Source: Cycas panzhihuaensis (taxonomy: Eukaryota > Cycadophyta). From it: DNA of 64,000 nt. The position numbers were made by a program, and so were the translations under genes. Below the pieces are notes generated by a model that saw only the letters and a list, made by a program, of their open reading frames with translations, was not told the DNA's origin and ran no database searches. Below, piece by piece: positions 1 through 12,100 of this stretch. Position 1 is the stretch's first letter; each line of letters begins with the position of its first letter. The stretch lies in the NCBI GenBank assembly GCA_023213395.1, contig CM041465.1, positions 28,775,741 to 28,839,740 on the forward strand, written 5' to 3'.

Positions 1-502
1 GCTAATGGAGGTGACCATGTTATTCCAGGACTTAGGTAATGAACATAATAAGGTTACTTCCTTCTTCACCCTCTATCTTTATACCAATACTAGTCAATTG
101 GCATATAAGAGTATTAAAGATATTTAGATGGTTAGAAAATTTAGTACCTTCCTTTATTTGTAATGAATATAGTTACCTCTTTTAGTAGATTTAATTAGTC
201 ATAGACTTCACCATGTACATGCTTTCTAACTTTGTCTATAATCCTACTATTAATTTTTTATCTACAATGTTAAATAGAACTTCATCTACTAAGCACAAAT
301 GTATTATGCTAAGATCTCTTTTATCCATGTCCTCCCATTCAACATCCTCCATTTCCATAAGTTTCTTTGACTTGCCCTCTAAGGTTATATATAATCCCTA
401 TTACACCAGAACATCATATGCTTTGAGCTTCCACAACTTGAAGTTGTTTTTCCCATTGAACTTCTCTACCTCAAACTTTGCATTTATTACTTTTACTATT
501 TG
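1..502 (-). pseudogene. Copia gag N-terminal fragment
   Basis: Read on the minus strand from about 502 downwards, this matches the gag N-terminus of the complete Copia at 53685-59044: an AKFEVEKFN-like start, the FKLWKLKAYDVL motif, then a KRDLS-like stretch. Gag would form the particle that packages the element RNA. The start codon is decayed (ATA where the other copy has ATG), and there is an in-frame stop after AYDVLV, as in the other copy. The fragment runs off the left edge, so the rest of the element lies outside the window. The primer site and LTR follow to the right, giving a normal LTR-primer site-gag order on the minus strand. The plus-strand reading frame over this stretch is only its shadow. 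Confidence 0.75.
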
Positions 503-554
503 ATGTAAACATAACCAACATCAAACCCTTCACACACTTGCTACAAAATTTAAG

Positions 555-568
555 TGTCTACGATACCA
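555..568 (-). other. Decayed primer-binding site (initiator-Met type)
   Basis: On the minus strand the bases next to the LTR read TGGTATCGTAGAC. This is a mutated form of TGGTATCAGAGCC, which is intact at 54346-54358 in the related element. Its position between LTR and gag supports the assignment. Confidence 0.65.
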
Positions 569-570
569 CT

Positions 571-1088
571 TGTTAATCAAACCTAGTTCTAAAAAACCAA
601 AACCAACCACCAAGATCTATCTATTTTGTAATAAGAACTAAGATTTAAAATTGTAATAAATATAAGTACATAACTAAAGATCATTCAACATATATAAAAA
701 AGCATACACATTACCAAGTACACCAAATATAACATGCTAAGACCCTAGCAAAGTGGTAGGGAAACATCCATACAAGAAAGGTATTGATCTTTAATAATCA
801 ATAATGAAGATTTATATACCAGTCACCACAAAGTTTATAATAACGATAACCAACAACTCCTCATGATATAATTCAATATGATACAACAACTCACAAAGGC
901 TAATAACCCCCCCCCCCCTCGATGACATTAGTGGGGCAGAAAGCTCTCCCCCTCTGCTCAATGACACTAGTGGGGCAGAAAGCTCTTCCCCCCCCTTAAC
1001 CCCTAAAAAACGTTGGTGAGAAAAACTACATTGGAAAAGGTCCAAAAATTTTAGCTTCCTTATACATTGTCCTCACATACCCAATACA
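571..1088 (-). repeat. 5' LTR of minus-strand Copia (same family as 53685-59044)
   Basis: The reverse complement aligns along its length with the LTRs at 53685-54343 and 58389-59044. Shared pieces include the segment with AACATGCTAAGACCCTAG and a GATCTTTAATAATC-like segment near 720-810, and AAATTTTAGCTTCC near the other end. It is shorter (about 518 against 656 bp) and has a C-rich tract (908-918) with a 39-bp tandem duplication (about 919-997). The right end CCAATACA corresponds to the TGTTAGATAATA start of the intact LTR. It abuts decayed pol of another Copia, so it appears to have inserted there. Confidence 0.7.
919..997. repeat. 39-bp tandem duplication inside the LTR
   Basis: Two adjacent copies share ATGACA-TAGTGGGGCAGAAAGCTC with a spacing of 39 bp (ATGACA at 922 and 961). 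They are preceded and followed by runs of C. The duplication is absent from the two other LTRs of this family in the window. Confidence 0.8.
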
Positions 1089-4000
1089 AATGATAGGCAC
1101 TAAATAACTCTTGAATGACACCATACCTACTTGGGCATAGGCAATTATATTTGGTAATGACATTACATATAATATTACCAAGATTAGGAAAGCTCTCATA
1201 GCCCTAAAAAATTTAGATATTCATCATCATATAATGAATGTCCTTTATGTTCCTAGTATAAAAAAGAACTTGCTCTCTATTAGTCAAATTGATAAGTAAA
1301 ACTTTGATGCACTCTTTTGCTAAGAAACCCACACTATTTCAGACCACTCAACTAGTCAAGTAGTAGAAATAGGACATGAAGATAAAATACTTTATAAACT
1401 TGATATTGTCCTGCTTTATATTGTACAAAATTAGAACTCATAGGCCACTATGCTGACTAATCAACTAGATAAAGACAAGTAAGTTATTACTTAAGACCCA
1501 CCTATTAAAATATAGTGTGAATGTTCTTATAACTAGGAGCAACCGACTCAAAAATATACTAAGGACCAACTATGATATTAATGCCTTAGCCATCTAAATA
1601 TATAAAGTCTTAATCTCATGTTTAGACTTTAATTGGTATATGGATTACCAAAGATCAAATAGAATAAGTATTTCTATGAAGCTTATATTATTGGTAAATA
1701 ACACAAGGAATCCTTTTAATCTAAGAAAGCTTGGCATGAAACTAAACCATTGGGCTTAGTTCACTTAGATATTTGTGGACCTATGTCATCACCTTCACTC
1801 AATGGTAATTTATACTTCATCACTTTTATTAATGATTATTCTCAAAAAGTTTGGATCTACTTTCTAAAGAGCAAGTCTGAAGCATTTGACAAGTTCAAAG
1901 ATTTCAAAGTTGAAGTGGAAAATAAATCCTATATGACAATCAAGATTTTATGTTAAAATAAAGGAGGTGAGTATGCTTCAAATAAATTCACTAGTTTCTA
2001 TAAAGAACATAGAATTAAAAACTAATTCTCAGCCCCTTATACTTCTCAGCAAAATAGTGTTATTGAATGTATGAATTAAATATCGATGAGCAAGGCTAAA
2101 GCAATGGTCAAAGTTGCAAACCTTATCAATTCCTTCTAAGCTAAAGCTATCCATATTGTTACTTTCCTAATAAATAGGAGCTTAACTTTAGTCATTAGAA
2201 ATATGACACCCAAGGAGGTTTGTCCATGACAAAATCTTATAGTCTTAGACCTTAAATCATTCATATGCACTACCTATAAATTTATTGTAAAAGAAAATAG
2301 AAAGACACATGATGATAAAAATTTGAAGTGTGTTTCATAGGCTACATACCTAAGTACAAAGCTTAAAATTATTATGATCCTATTGAAAGATAGACATACT
2401 CATCTGGAGATGTTATATTTGCCAAAGATGATCATAACTTAGATTAATCTTAATTACAATTTTTGATAGGTAATGGTATTGATGTTTCAAAAGCTCCTCT
2501 TGTACTAATTATGGACCCTTCTTCTTCTTCAACATTATATACTCTAAGTTCATTATTTTCTCCTCCTACATCTCCATATACTTGTATAAGAATGTCTACA
2601 TTGCCACCTCTATCTCTAGATGATATTCATATTAAAGTTAAAAACATCAAGAAGCTTCTTAAGTGGTATTTATAAGTTATGAAAATAAAAGATGCATCAT
2701 CACCTCTTATAACACCAAAAAGATAATCAAAGTTAAGGTATACAATAAACTTTAACTTAATGGCATAAGTTATCAATGCTCCTAAGTATTTCACCTTTGA
2801 GGAGGTAGTCAAAGACCAAACATGGTAGGCTGTTATGGATGAAGATATGTATTCCATCCTAAAGAATGATACTTAGAAGGTCATTGGTTTATCTCTAAGA
2901 AAGAAGCCAAATGATTATTGTTGGATTTATAAAGCTAAGTATTATATTAACAACTCTATTGAAAGACACAAAGTACATCTTATTATGAAAAACTTTAAAT
3001 AATAAGAAGGTATTGACTATGATAAGAGCTTTGCACATGTTATCAACATGGTAGATTTTCATCCAGTTATATCATTAGTAGCTCAATTAAAATGGCATAT
3101 TTATCATATGGACATCAAGAGTAATTTTCTCAATGGAGATATTTTTAAACAAGTTTACTTCAGGAAACCTCCTAGTTATACTATTTCTAGAAAATAACAT
3201 TTAGTTTTCAAGCTCAAGAAAGGTTTATATGAACTCAAGTAGGCACCTCATGCCTGGTATGTAGAGATTGATACCTTTTTTCTTAAGAATGGAGTGAATC
3301 ATTCATCCTCTAATCCTAATTTATATATTGAAATCTACAAAAATATAATTACCATTGTTTCTCTCCATGTTGATAATTTATCAATCATTGAAAATGATGA
3401 TGAAGGGATCTTTACTCTTTAAAAGGAACTTAAAAGTAGTTTTGAGATGACTAACTTTGGATTGTTCTATTATTTCCTTAGCATTGAAGTATGGTAAGAA
3501 CTAGGATATATTTTTTTGTCACAATCTAAATATTTAAATAAGCTCTTATAATATTTTAGAATGAGTTACTACAAACCTTTTCCTATACTTATAGAGACTT
3601 GAGCCAAGCTAACCATTCATAAATAAGAAACCTATCAATCCCACTCTTTATAGATAACTTATATGGAGTTTGCTTTATCTTGCTCACACTTACCCAATTA
3701 TATCATATGCAGTTGGGACCTGCTCTAGGTATATGACCTAAGATATCACATTATAAAGTCACAATCTAGATCCTCAAGCATATTCATGGCACCTTACATC
3801 TTGGACTACACTATAGCTGAGTTAAAACTCTTATTTTAAAAGGATTTACTAATGTAGACTAGGCTAGTTACTAGGGCTCTAGTCATTTTACTTTAAGATA
3901 TTATTTTGACCTAAACTTAGCTATTGTATCTTAGAGTTATAAGGAATAACCTAATGTTATTCTTTCCTCCATTGAAATAGAATACAAGGAAGTTATTCAT

Positions 4001-4302
4001 ATAGCTACTAAGGTAAATTAGTTACATAGGATTCTTGCTAAACTTAGTCTTCGACAGATGTAAGTAGCTTTCATATATCGTGATAATCAAAGTGTATTGA
4101 AGATGACAAAGAAACCTATTTTCCATGCATGTATAAAACACATTGAGGTTCATCATCATTTCATCTATGAACATGTACAAGGCAAAGAAATTGACCAAAG
4201 ACTAGGTTGCAGATATCTTCATCAAAGCATTTAGTAAACTAAACTTTAAAAGGTTTCGACATGACCTTAGTGTCAAGATGGATGAAGTTGTCATTAAAGG
4301 AT
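1089..4302 (+). pseudogene. Decayed Copia pol (protease region, integrase, RT, RNase H)
   Basis: Conceptual translation across many stops and frameshifts gives Copia pol domains in the usual order. A pre-integrase motif NVLYVPSIKKNLLSISQ lies at about 1237-1290. The integrase core starts near 1750 (LGLVHLDICGPM, FINDYSQKVWIYFLK). RT spans about 2770-3500 (HMDIKSNFLNGD, FKLKKGLYELK, and LHVDNLSI, where families have YVDD). RNase H and the C-terminus reach about 4270 (RDNQSVLKM, KHIEVHHHF). The polyprotein would cut, copy and integrate the element cDNA. The left end is cut by the minus-strand LTR ending at 1088, so gag and the 5' LTR are missing. Stops often replace Gln or Trp. The 3' LTR begins immediately downstream. 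It is non-functional. Confidence 0.85.
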
Positions 4303-4782
4303 GATGTTAAAATATAATGATACCTTCTTGTAATTTTATATAATTATAAATTAAGTTGTAACTTAATATTGTACTCCTAGTTAAGGGTCATCACCCCACC
4401 TTTGCCTCACAACCATCTAATGAGGAAAATGTGGGCATGTGAAGTTTAATCCATAGTTACTATGTAACATAACCCTACATTTCCTTAGCACTTACAAGTG
4501 ACATCCACCAATAGGTTAAGGATTAATGTAGTTATTAATATTTATGCATGGACTACTAAGTTATCTAATAATATGTAAGGTTGCTAGGGCCACCAATAGA
4601 ATCACAAGGAAGAAGACCCTTACATGTGTATTTAAAGGGTCAAGTATCACTTGTAATAGTTGTTAAGTATTGTTATCTTAAAATATAAATTACTTTAGTA
4701 GTCCCTTTAGTGATCTATTTATTTGTGATCTATTTTTTAACTTGTGTTACTTTAGCTTTACTTCTATTGGTCTACATCTACA
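4303..4782 (+). repeat. 3' LTR of the plus-strand Copia (end approximate)
   Basis: TGTTAAAATATAATG begins directly after the decayed pol. A TATA-like TATTTAAA lies at 4629-4636. The right end is not fixed, because no second LTR of this element is in the window. TCTACA at 4771-4776 or 4777-4782 is a plausible CA terminus. Confidence 0.5.
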
Positions 4783-5180
4783 AGGTTGAATTTCTAAGAG
4801 GAAACACTCCACACTATTTGTAAATTATAAGAAATTATGCTTTATAAATTAAGGCCATGTTTACATCCATTGTAATGATCTTTGATAAAAGTCTAAATAC
4901 TATCAAAATTTTATTTTAGGCATTAATTAATTTGATCTTTTAATATATTATATTCATCTTAATGTGTTCATAATATATTTTAATAAATTTATGTTTGATA
5001 CAAAATAGTTGAGATCCTATTTTATGAAATTAGATTAATTTTGATTTTTATCAAAAGAAATCATAGGAAGAATTCTTATTCATATGCAAAAATTATGGGT
5101 TGAGTACCCACCCAATAGAGGACTATAAAGAAAAGGAAAAGCTACAAATGTAATGTCTCTAGTACCTAATTCTATAAAAT
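4783..5180. other. AT-rich stretch without recognisable gene
   Basis: This lies between the Copia LTR and the first recognisable Gypsy sequence. It holds short AT-rich motifs, no ORF of note and no repeat that I can match elsewhere. It may be 5' sequence of the Gypsy element downstream. Confidence 0.4.
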
Positions 5181-8100
5181 AGGTAAAGTAAAAGAAAAAG
5201 AGAACTACTTTGATCTCAAATTAGAAATTAAGAGGTTCATAGTATCCATGAAAGCATTAAAAGATATTGCCCAAGAAGAGGCTACAAAATCATTGCTAAT
5301 AGGGAAACTTGAGATTAAATAAGTTATAAGACGAAGAGAAAGGTTAAGGTCCCAAATGAAAACTCAATAACAAAAGAATTTAGGAGTTGCTAAATAAAAT
5401 AGTTGGAGAATCAATTGATTCATACACAAAAGGTAGAGGAGCTATTTAAGGGAGTACCAAGAGAAGATATCCCACATATGCTCATGATAATAAAAAATAT
5501 AGCAAAATAATTATAATTAATGATCCCTCTTAAATAAGTGATTAAGTGGATTGAGAGTGAAATATTATAACTAATAGAAGTATAAAACAATCATAATAAA
5601 CTTAAACCATCATGCAACATCACCTTTCAACCACTATTAGTATTCTTGAAGAGACATTTTAAAATATGATTATAAATAAAGGTGCCTGAATAAACATCTT
5701 TACCAATGACTATATGGAAAAATTTTGGTAGCCCTAAATTAATATCCATTAATTACTCCTTTAAATTGGAGAATGAGTTATTGGTGAAACTAATGGGATG
5801 TCTTCCTAATATTAAGGTAAATGTAGCCAAAATTGTAGTACTAGTAGATTTTATAATCATCAAAACCATTAAAAATATGGTCATCTATCCAACTTTGTTG
5901 GGAAGGCCATATTTATATCAAATAGAATGCTTATAAAGTTGGAAAGATATGATGTTTACCTTGATTGATGGAGGCAATGAAGTCACATTGCTTATGTCGA
6001 ATAAAGGAAAGTATATGGTAAACGTGGTACCTAATTATACCTCTAACACCATAATAACCAGTAAAAATACATTCTTAATATTCAATAAAGAAAATCTCTA
6101 CCATACCATGGGAGAGACTAATGCAAAAGAATAAAAACTAGACTATTATAATTAGGTTCAACTAGAAAGTTCCTCTCACAAAGAAATAATGAGAAATATG
6201 ATCAATTACTAGATGAGGCAGTATTAGGAGATGGAGCCCCCCTCTTTCTATTATAATCTACTTTTTATATATACTTTAGTTAACATTAATTAAATAAATA
6301 ATGATTTTGAGTATATTGGTTTGAATAATTATATAGAATGACTAGGAGACAATGTATATATGGATGAACCTTTAATCAATTTTTATATAATAGGAAACCC
6401 TAAAAATAGGGTAAAAGTTAAATTATAAATGAATCCCTTATCTTCTACCCTTAACCCTAACCCTACCCATAGCACCCCCTTCTTAGCCCTAACTTCATTT
6501 GGATTAGTTAAGAATATCTAGTTAATCTTCTTCCAAACCCTACCTCTCTCTCCACCTTGGAATCAAAACTTATGGTGAGACCCTTCCCTACCTATTCTTG
6601 AGGAAACTTTTTCTCTTAAGGTACATGCACCAAGTGAGGATCATATAGAAAACTATTCTATGGGCTCATGGGCCTAGGAGGTAATGTCATATAGAACTAC
6701 ATTAAGAGAATCCTTTTCCTAATACTCTATATATGAAGATAAGTTAGAACCATCCTCTATTAGAAGAATAATAACTCTATTTTTAGGTAATAAGTTAAAA
6801 TGTACTAACCACATAATTCAATATATAGAATATTAGTTAGAACTTAGGATCCTATATAAATCTTAGTGGTTAATGACCCTTATCGTTACCATCCAAGACC
6901 AAGCCTTATGGTGGTATTTAGCCTACCAAACTCTACTTCAAGATTGAGTATATATCTAATCTACTTTTTGGTTGAGATTTGGTGAATTAAATAACTAACT
7001 ATTACCCCTTTCCTAGTAGGAAAATACCCAATAGAACACCTTAAATGATGTAAATGAGCATGGAGGGCTCAAAGCATCCTAATCTAAGTTGAAACACATA
7101 TTTTTTCATACTTTAAGTAGATTAGATAAGAGATGGATTATAGGGTGAGAAAATATCAAAGAAGTTTCTTAGGATAACTTTAAAAAGTTATTTATAAAAT
7201 CCTTTTCTTACTTATCCAAGAGCCTAATCATAAGTAGGACATTAAAATATATTAGAAAGAGGTAGAATAATAAAAATCCATATTAGATATAAGAACTATA
7301 GAATCTAGAGATAAAAAGGAGGAAGAGGAGGAAGAAGCTCATAATTTTCCTCTAGAATATATAAAACTTCACTATGAACAAAGGGAAATAGAAAAAATCC
7401 ATGTATATTATATATCAGGGGATTAATAGATTAAAATTAAACAAATGACAACTAATAAAATAAATTTGGGAATAGAGGAAAATACCTAAAATATTATAAT
7501 TAAAGACTATTGGGATGATAGAATTATACTTAAAGTATAAGCACTTTTCAAGGAATTTAAGGTTATTTTCATTTAGAACTACAAGGATTTGAAAGGCATT
7601 CCTCCTAAAATAGGAATGTACCATATACACTTGATAGAAGGTACCAAGTTTTTCAAACAAAGACCATAAAAAATGAATCTAAAATATGAGGAAAAAGTGA
7701 AAATTGAGGTAGATAATATGCTTGAAGTCTATTATATTATAAAGTAGGGTATATTGACTGGGTGAGTCTTCTAATAATGATTCCAAAGAAGAATCGAGAA
7801 AGTAAGGTATGCATAAATTATCATTAGTTAAATAAAGTAATAACAGACTAACCATTTCCAATTCCATTAATAAAGAATGTACTGGAAATGGTTGAAAAGA
7901 ATGAAAGTCATTCTTCCACTTATTGATTTAATGGTTACAATCAAGTCAATATTACTTTAGAGGACCTATCAAAAACGACATTTGTCACAAAATGAGGAAT
8001 ATATGCATACGAAGTGATGCCATTTAGTTTGACAAATGCCTTAGTTATATTTAAAAGAATAGTAATTAACATTTTTAAGAAAATGATAGGAGAAATAGTG

Positions 8101-8423
8101 GCAATATTCTTGGATAATTATAGATTATATGGAATAATGAAAATTCATATAAAGAATGTTATAACAATATTACAAACATATGAGGAGAATTATTTGTATC
8201 TCAAACTAAAAAAATATATATTTCTAGTGCCATTTAGTAATCTATTAGGTCATATTATTAGCAAGGAAGTCTTGCTAATAAACCCTTCTAAAGTGACCAC
8301 AATTTTACATTATCCATAACCCTTATTAAGGAAATAAGTTAAGGGATTTCTTACATTAATTAGTTGCTATCAAAAGTTTATAAAGTGATACATGCATATC
8401 TATTGACCTCTCGAGTACATCTT
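5181..8423 (+). pseudogene. Decayed Ty3/Gypsy gag-pro-RT, 5' part
   Basis: The stretch is heavily mutated but ordered like Gypsy. A charged gag-like region (about 5181-5690) is followed by a retropepsin-like segment (5706-5936) ending in a YPTLLGRPYLYQIE motif. A long poorly conserved linker follows. RT lies at about 7600-8400: YHIHLIEGTKFFKQRP, then VMPFSLTNALVIFKRI, a catalytic FLDNY (usually FLDD, so the second Asp is Asn), and LLGHIISKEVLLINPSK. The last part is a clean 101-residue open frame (8014-8319). RT breaks off at 8423, where a Copia is inserted, and RNase H and integrase resume at 15642. The element is dead. No LTR could be identified on either side. Confidence 0.75.
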
Positions 8424-8871
8424 TGTGAGAATAAGCACAAGTGCAGTATTAAGAGGATTAAGAAATGCAAATGATAATAGGAAATAATTAGAAATTAACA
8501 CTGCATAAGTACACGTCAATTGATAGGTGGAAAACCCCTTATGGGGAAGAAAAACCACTTCCTAAGCTAATTTTATTAATAATGAACTGAAACCACTATA
8601 CAAAATAATCAACCCCTAAAATAGCCTTTAGTCAGGCATTTAAACAGACCTCCTAGATTCCTAGAACCATCTTCATGAATCTAGGAGATGAATAAATACA
8701 ACGGAGGTTTGTTGGAATGCAGTTCCGCATTTCAACGACCATCCACAAATCAACTAATATAAACATAAGTTTAAACATTAAAATCACTTAAATTACAATT
8801 TAAACATGTGACTAAATAATAACTTAAAGAAAGATAAATGAAACATAAAGTTTACATTATATATTCTAACA
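8424..8871 (-). repeat. 3' LTR of minus-strand Copia (448 bp)
   Basis: Plus-strand TGTGAGAATAAGC to TATATTCTAACA. It is near-identical over its length to 15190-15636. The termini are TG and CA. The flanking ATCTT (8419-8423) is repeated exactly at 15637-15641, a 5-bp target duplication. Confidence 0.95.
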
Positions 8872-8882
8872 TTCCCCTTTAA
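8872..8882 (-). other. Polypurine tract
   Basis: On the minus strand the bases next to the LTR read TTAAAGGGGAA, a typical purine tract that primes plus-strand DNA synthesis. This orients the element to the minus strand. Confidence 0.85.
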
Positions 8883-10585
8883 TGTAAACTTTTGTATTGG
8901 AGGGAAAAGAAGAGCTTCATCACAGTGATCCCTCTTTGATGGAGACTTCTTTTATCTGCAATAAATCTCTAAGATTTAAAAACTTTAGTTCAGTTAATGA
9001 CTTTATAAGAATGTCATCAATCTGTAAATCTATTAGACAATAAGACATAGAAATAAGATTATCAGTAACTAAATTACGAATAAAATGTTGATGTAATTTA
9101 ATATGTTTAGTTCTAGAATGAGAAACATGATTAGTAGCTATAGCAATTGCACCTTGATTATCAACTTTAATTTTAATTAAAGAGTTTAGAGACAGACCAA
9201 TTTCATTTAGTAATGATTTTAGCCAAAGTGCTTCTTTACCAGCTTCGACTAATGCTTAATATTTGGCTTCAGTTGTAGATAAAGCTAGTGCCTACATTTT
9301 TTTTGCTAGACCAAGTAATAGGTGAGGAATCAATAAAAAATACATAACGTAAAGTAGATTTACGATCATTTGAATCACCTGCCTAATCAGAATCAGTATA
9401 TCCAGTTAATGTTAGTGGTTTATTACAAAAGTTATAAGTTAAACCATAAAACACAGTATTCTTTAGATAGCATAAGATGCATTTAGCAACTTTCCAGTGA
9501 GATTCGTGTGTTTGTTGCATATAATAGGAATATAAAGCAACAACATAAGAAATGTCAAGGTGGGTGTGAGTAAGATAGATTAGACTACCAATGAGTTATT
9601 TATATAGAGTTGGATCACATAATGGAGTTGGACAATCAATAGACAGTTTAACTCCTTATTGTAAAGGATTGGATATAGGTTTAGCATTTTCCATTTTAAA
9701 CCACTGAATTAAATTGAGAATATACTTAGGTTGAGATAGTGTTATATTTGATTGATTTTGATAAACTTGTAAACCAAGAAAGTAATGTAATAGACCTAAA
9801 TCAGTCATTTTGAATTTGTTCATTAAAGTTGATTTGATATGATGAATATTATGAATTGATGATCCAGTAATGATAATATCATCAACATAAAGGATTACAA
9901 TGGTAAGATTTTCATTTTCACGTTTAAAATAAAGATTTGGATCACTAATACATCTAGTGTATCCAATGTGGATTAAATAATCATAGACTTTGGTATACCA
10001 AGATCAAGGAGCTTGTTTTAAATCGTAAATAGATTTTTTAAGTTTGCAAACTAAATTAGGATTTTCAATAAATCCAGGTGGCTATGACATGTAGATCTCT
10101 TCTTTGAGATCACCATTCAAGAAAGCACTCTTAACATCCATTTGGTGGATTTCCCAACCAAACTTGGCTGTAAAAGAAATAATTGTCTTAATCGTATTCA
10201 TCTTTACGACAGGGGCAAAGGTTTCATTATAGTCAATGCCATCTATTTGAGAAAATCCTTTGGCAACAAGGCGAGCTTTATATTTTTCCACTGCACCTGT
10301 TGAGTTATATTTAGTCCTATAAACCCATTTACAGTCGACGACATTTTTCCTAGGTAGGAGAGGAACAAGATCCCAAGTTGAATTTTTAATTAAGGTAGCA
10401 AATTTAGTTTGCATAGCATCCTGCCATACAAGATTGTTGCTGGCTTGTTTAAACGTTTTAGGATTATTATTGTCCATTATTTTTACCATTAAGGCAAAAT
10501 TTGCATGTAGTTTTTGTACACGTGTACATCTGGAATCAGTAGGATTACCTACATGAGATCTAACATCAACAAGCATTTGGTTGCC
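8883..10585 (-). pseudogene. Copia RT and RNase H (minus strand)
   Basis: The C-terminal half of pol in the 8424-15636 element. A clean 164-residue piece (10576-10082) holds the RT N-terminus with WVYRTKYN, KARLVAKGFSQ, FAPVVKM and MDVKSAFLNGDLKEE. The frame continues past stops to an intact LYVDDIIITG active site (about 9860-9905), LGLLHYFLGLQ, then RNase H motifs to about 9000. One frameshift lies in a T run near 9296-9304. Stops mostly replace Gln. This domain would copy the RNA into DNA. Of the Copia pols in the window this is the best preserved, but the breaks make it inactive as it stands. Confidence 0.88.
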
Positions 10586-12100
10586 TAAATAGGTTACTTG
10601 TGAGTAACTGTATCTAAAGATGCAGGTTGATTTGATGAACTAGCCTAAAGGGAAGGATCTATTTCAGTGGGTTCAGATAGAGTCCAATTTTGGACTTGAG
10701 TTGATAAGGAGTCCATAACTTCTGAATCAACTTGTTTATAAGAAGAGTAAACCAAATAAGTATTGGTTAACAAATCTTCAATAGGAAGTTCTACATAAGT
10801 AGATATTGAAGTAGATCCTTCTTCATCAAATATTACATCACGCAAAATAGAAATGTTATGCGTGGCTGGATCTGAGAGTCTATAAGCTTTGCTCTCTTCA
10901 CTGTATCCAACGAAGATGTATTTTTGACTTTTTTTGTCTAATCTTTTACGTTTTTCATGAGGGATATATCCCCATACGATACTGCCAAAGATTCGTAAAT
11001 GATTAACAGATGGTTTTCTTCCAAACCATTTTTGTTCTAGAGTAACGTTTTATAGACATTCACTAGGTAAATGATTTAATAAATAATTAGAGCAGTTAAT
11101 TACTTCTGCCCATAATTTTAAATCTAAATTTTTTGCATGTATCATGTAACGAGTCATCTCAAATAGAGTATGGTTTTTGCATTTAGCAACTCCATTTTAT
11201 TGAGGCGTGTAAGCAACGGAATGTTAGAATTTGATTCCATATGATTTACAGAAGGAAGTGAATTTTCCACTTAAATATTCCTTAGCATTAGCAGATCTAA
11301 ATATTTTAATTCTTGAATTTGATTGATTTTCAACTAACGTTTTATATTCAACGAAAATGTCGAACACTTGACTACGTGTTTTGAGCATATAAACCCAACA
11401 TTTTCTTGAATAATCATCTATGAATGTAATAAAATAATAAGATCCTAAGTATGATGGTACATGAAAGGGTCCATGTATGTCAAAGTGGATAAGTTCGAGT
11501 GGAGCAGTTGCTCGGTATTGAGTTTTATGTGGAAATGGATCCATGTGTTGTTTGCCTAGCACACAGACTTCACAAACACCATAAATAATGTTTAAGTGTG
11601 GTAAACCATGGACCATTTCATGCTTAATTAAATATTACAGTTTGCCATAACTGGTATGGCTAAATTTTGCATGCTAAAGTTTGTTGACTGAGTCAGATTT
11701 GGCAATGAAGGCACTAAATGATTTTGATTTGTTATTTTAAAGATTGGTTAGACTATAGAGACCTATGTTATGATCAACAGGTCCTGAAGCAATATGTTTG
11801 AATTTGTGTAATAGATCCTTAATGACAAATTTATTTTTCTAGAATTCGATGACAAGGTCTTTCTGGCAGATTTGACAAACTGAGAGGAGGTTTGGTAACA
11901 AACCAGGTATGTAAAAGATGTTCTTAATTGAACCATCTTTTAGGGTAACATCACCAGATCCTTTAACTTTAAGTTGATTACCACTATCGAAAGAAATCTC
12001 TTCTTTAGAGTTCGTTTCGGATTGATAAGTGGTTAAATTTTTCTAGTGTCCAGTCATATGATGGGATGCACCAAAGTCAAGGATCCACTGTGGTGGTTGA
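10586..12100 (-). pseudogene. Copia protease and integrase (minus strand)
   Basis: The frame continues from gag. A protease motif WILDFGASHHMT lies at about 12050-12090. Its catalytic triplet is DFG, where the family has DSG or DTG. A pre-integrase segment LPNLLSVCQ lies at about 11900, with a zinc-binding CEVC near 11572. The integrase core (11616-11224) has HFDIHGPF, FIDDYSRKCWVYMLK and AKEYLSGKF, which carry the expected D, D and E. The GKEYL equivalent reads AKEYL. Further down are WFGRKPSVNHLRIFG and KYIFVGYSEESKAYRL, typical of the integrase C-terminal region. Only a few stops break it (for example TAG at 12041 and 11222). Confidence 0.88.

Noticed and set aside
213-503. Plus-strand 96-codon frame
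   Set aside because: It is the antisense shadow of a Copia gag, as shown by the matching antisense frame at 54319-54651.
6448-6472. CCCTTAACCCTAACCCTACCC, telomere-like
   Set aside because: Only about three imperfect units inside a decayed Gypsy linker; no array.
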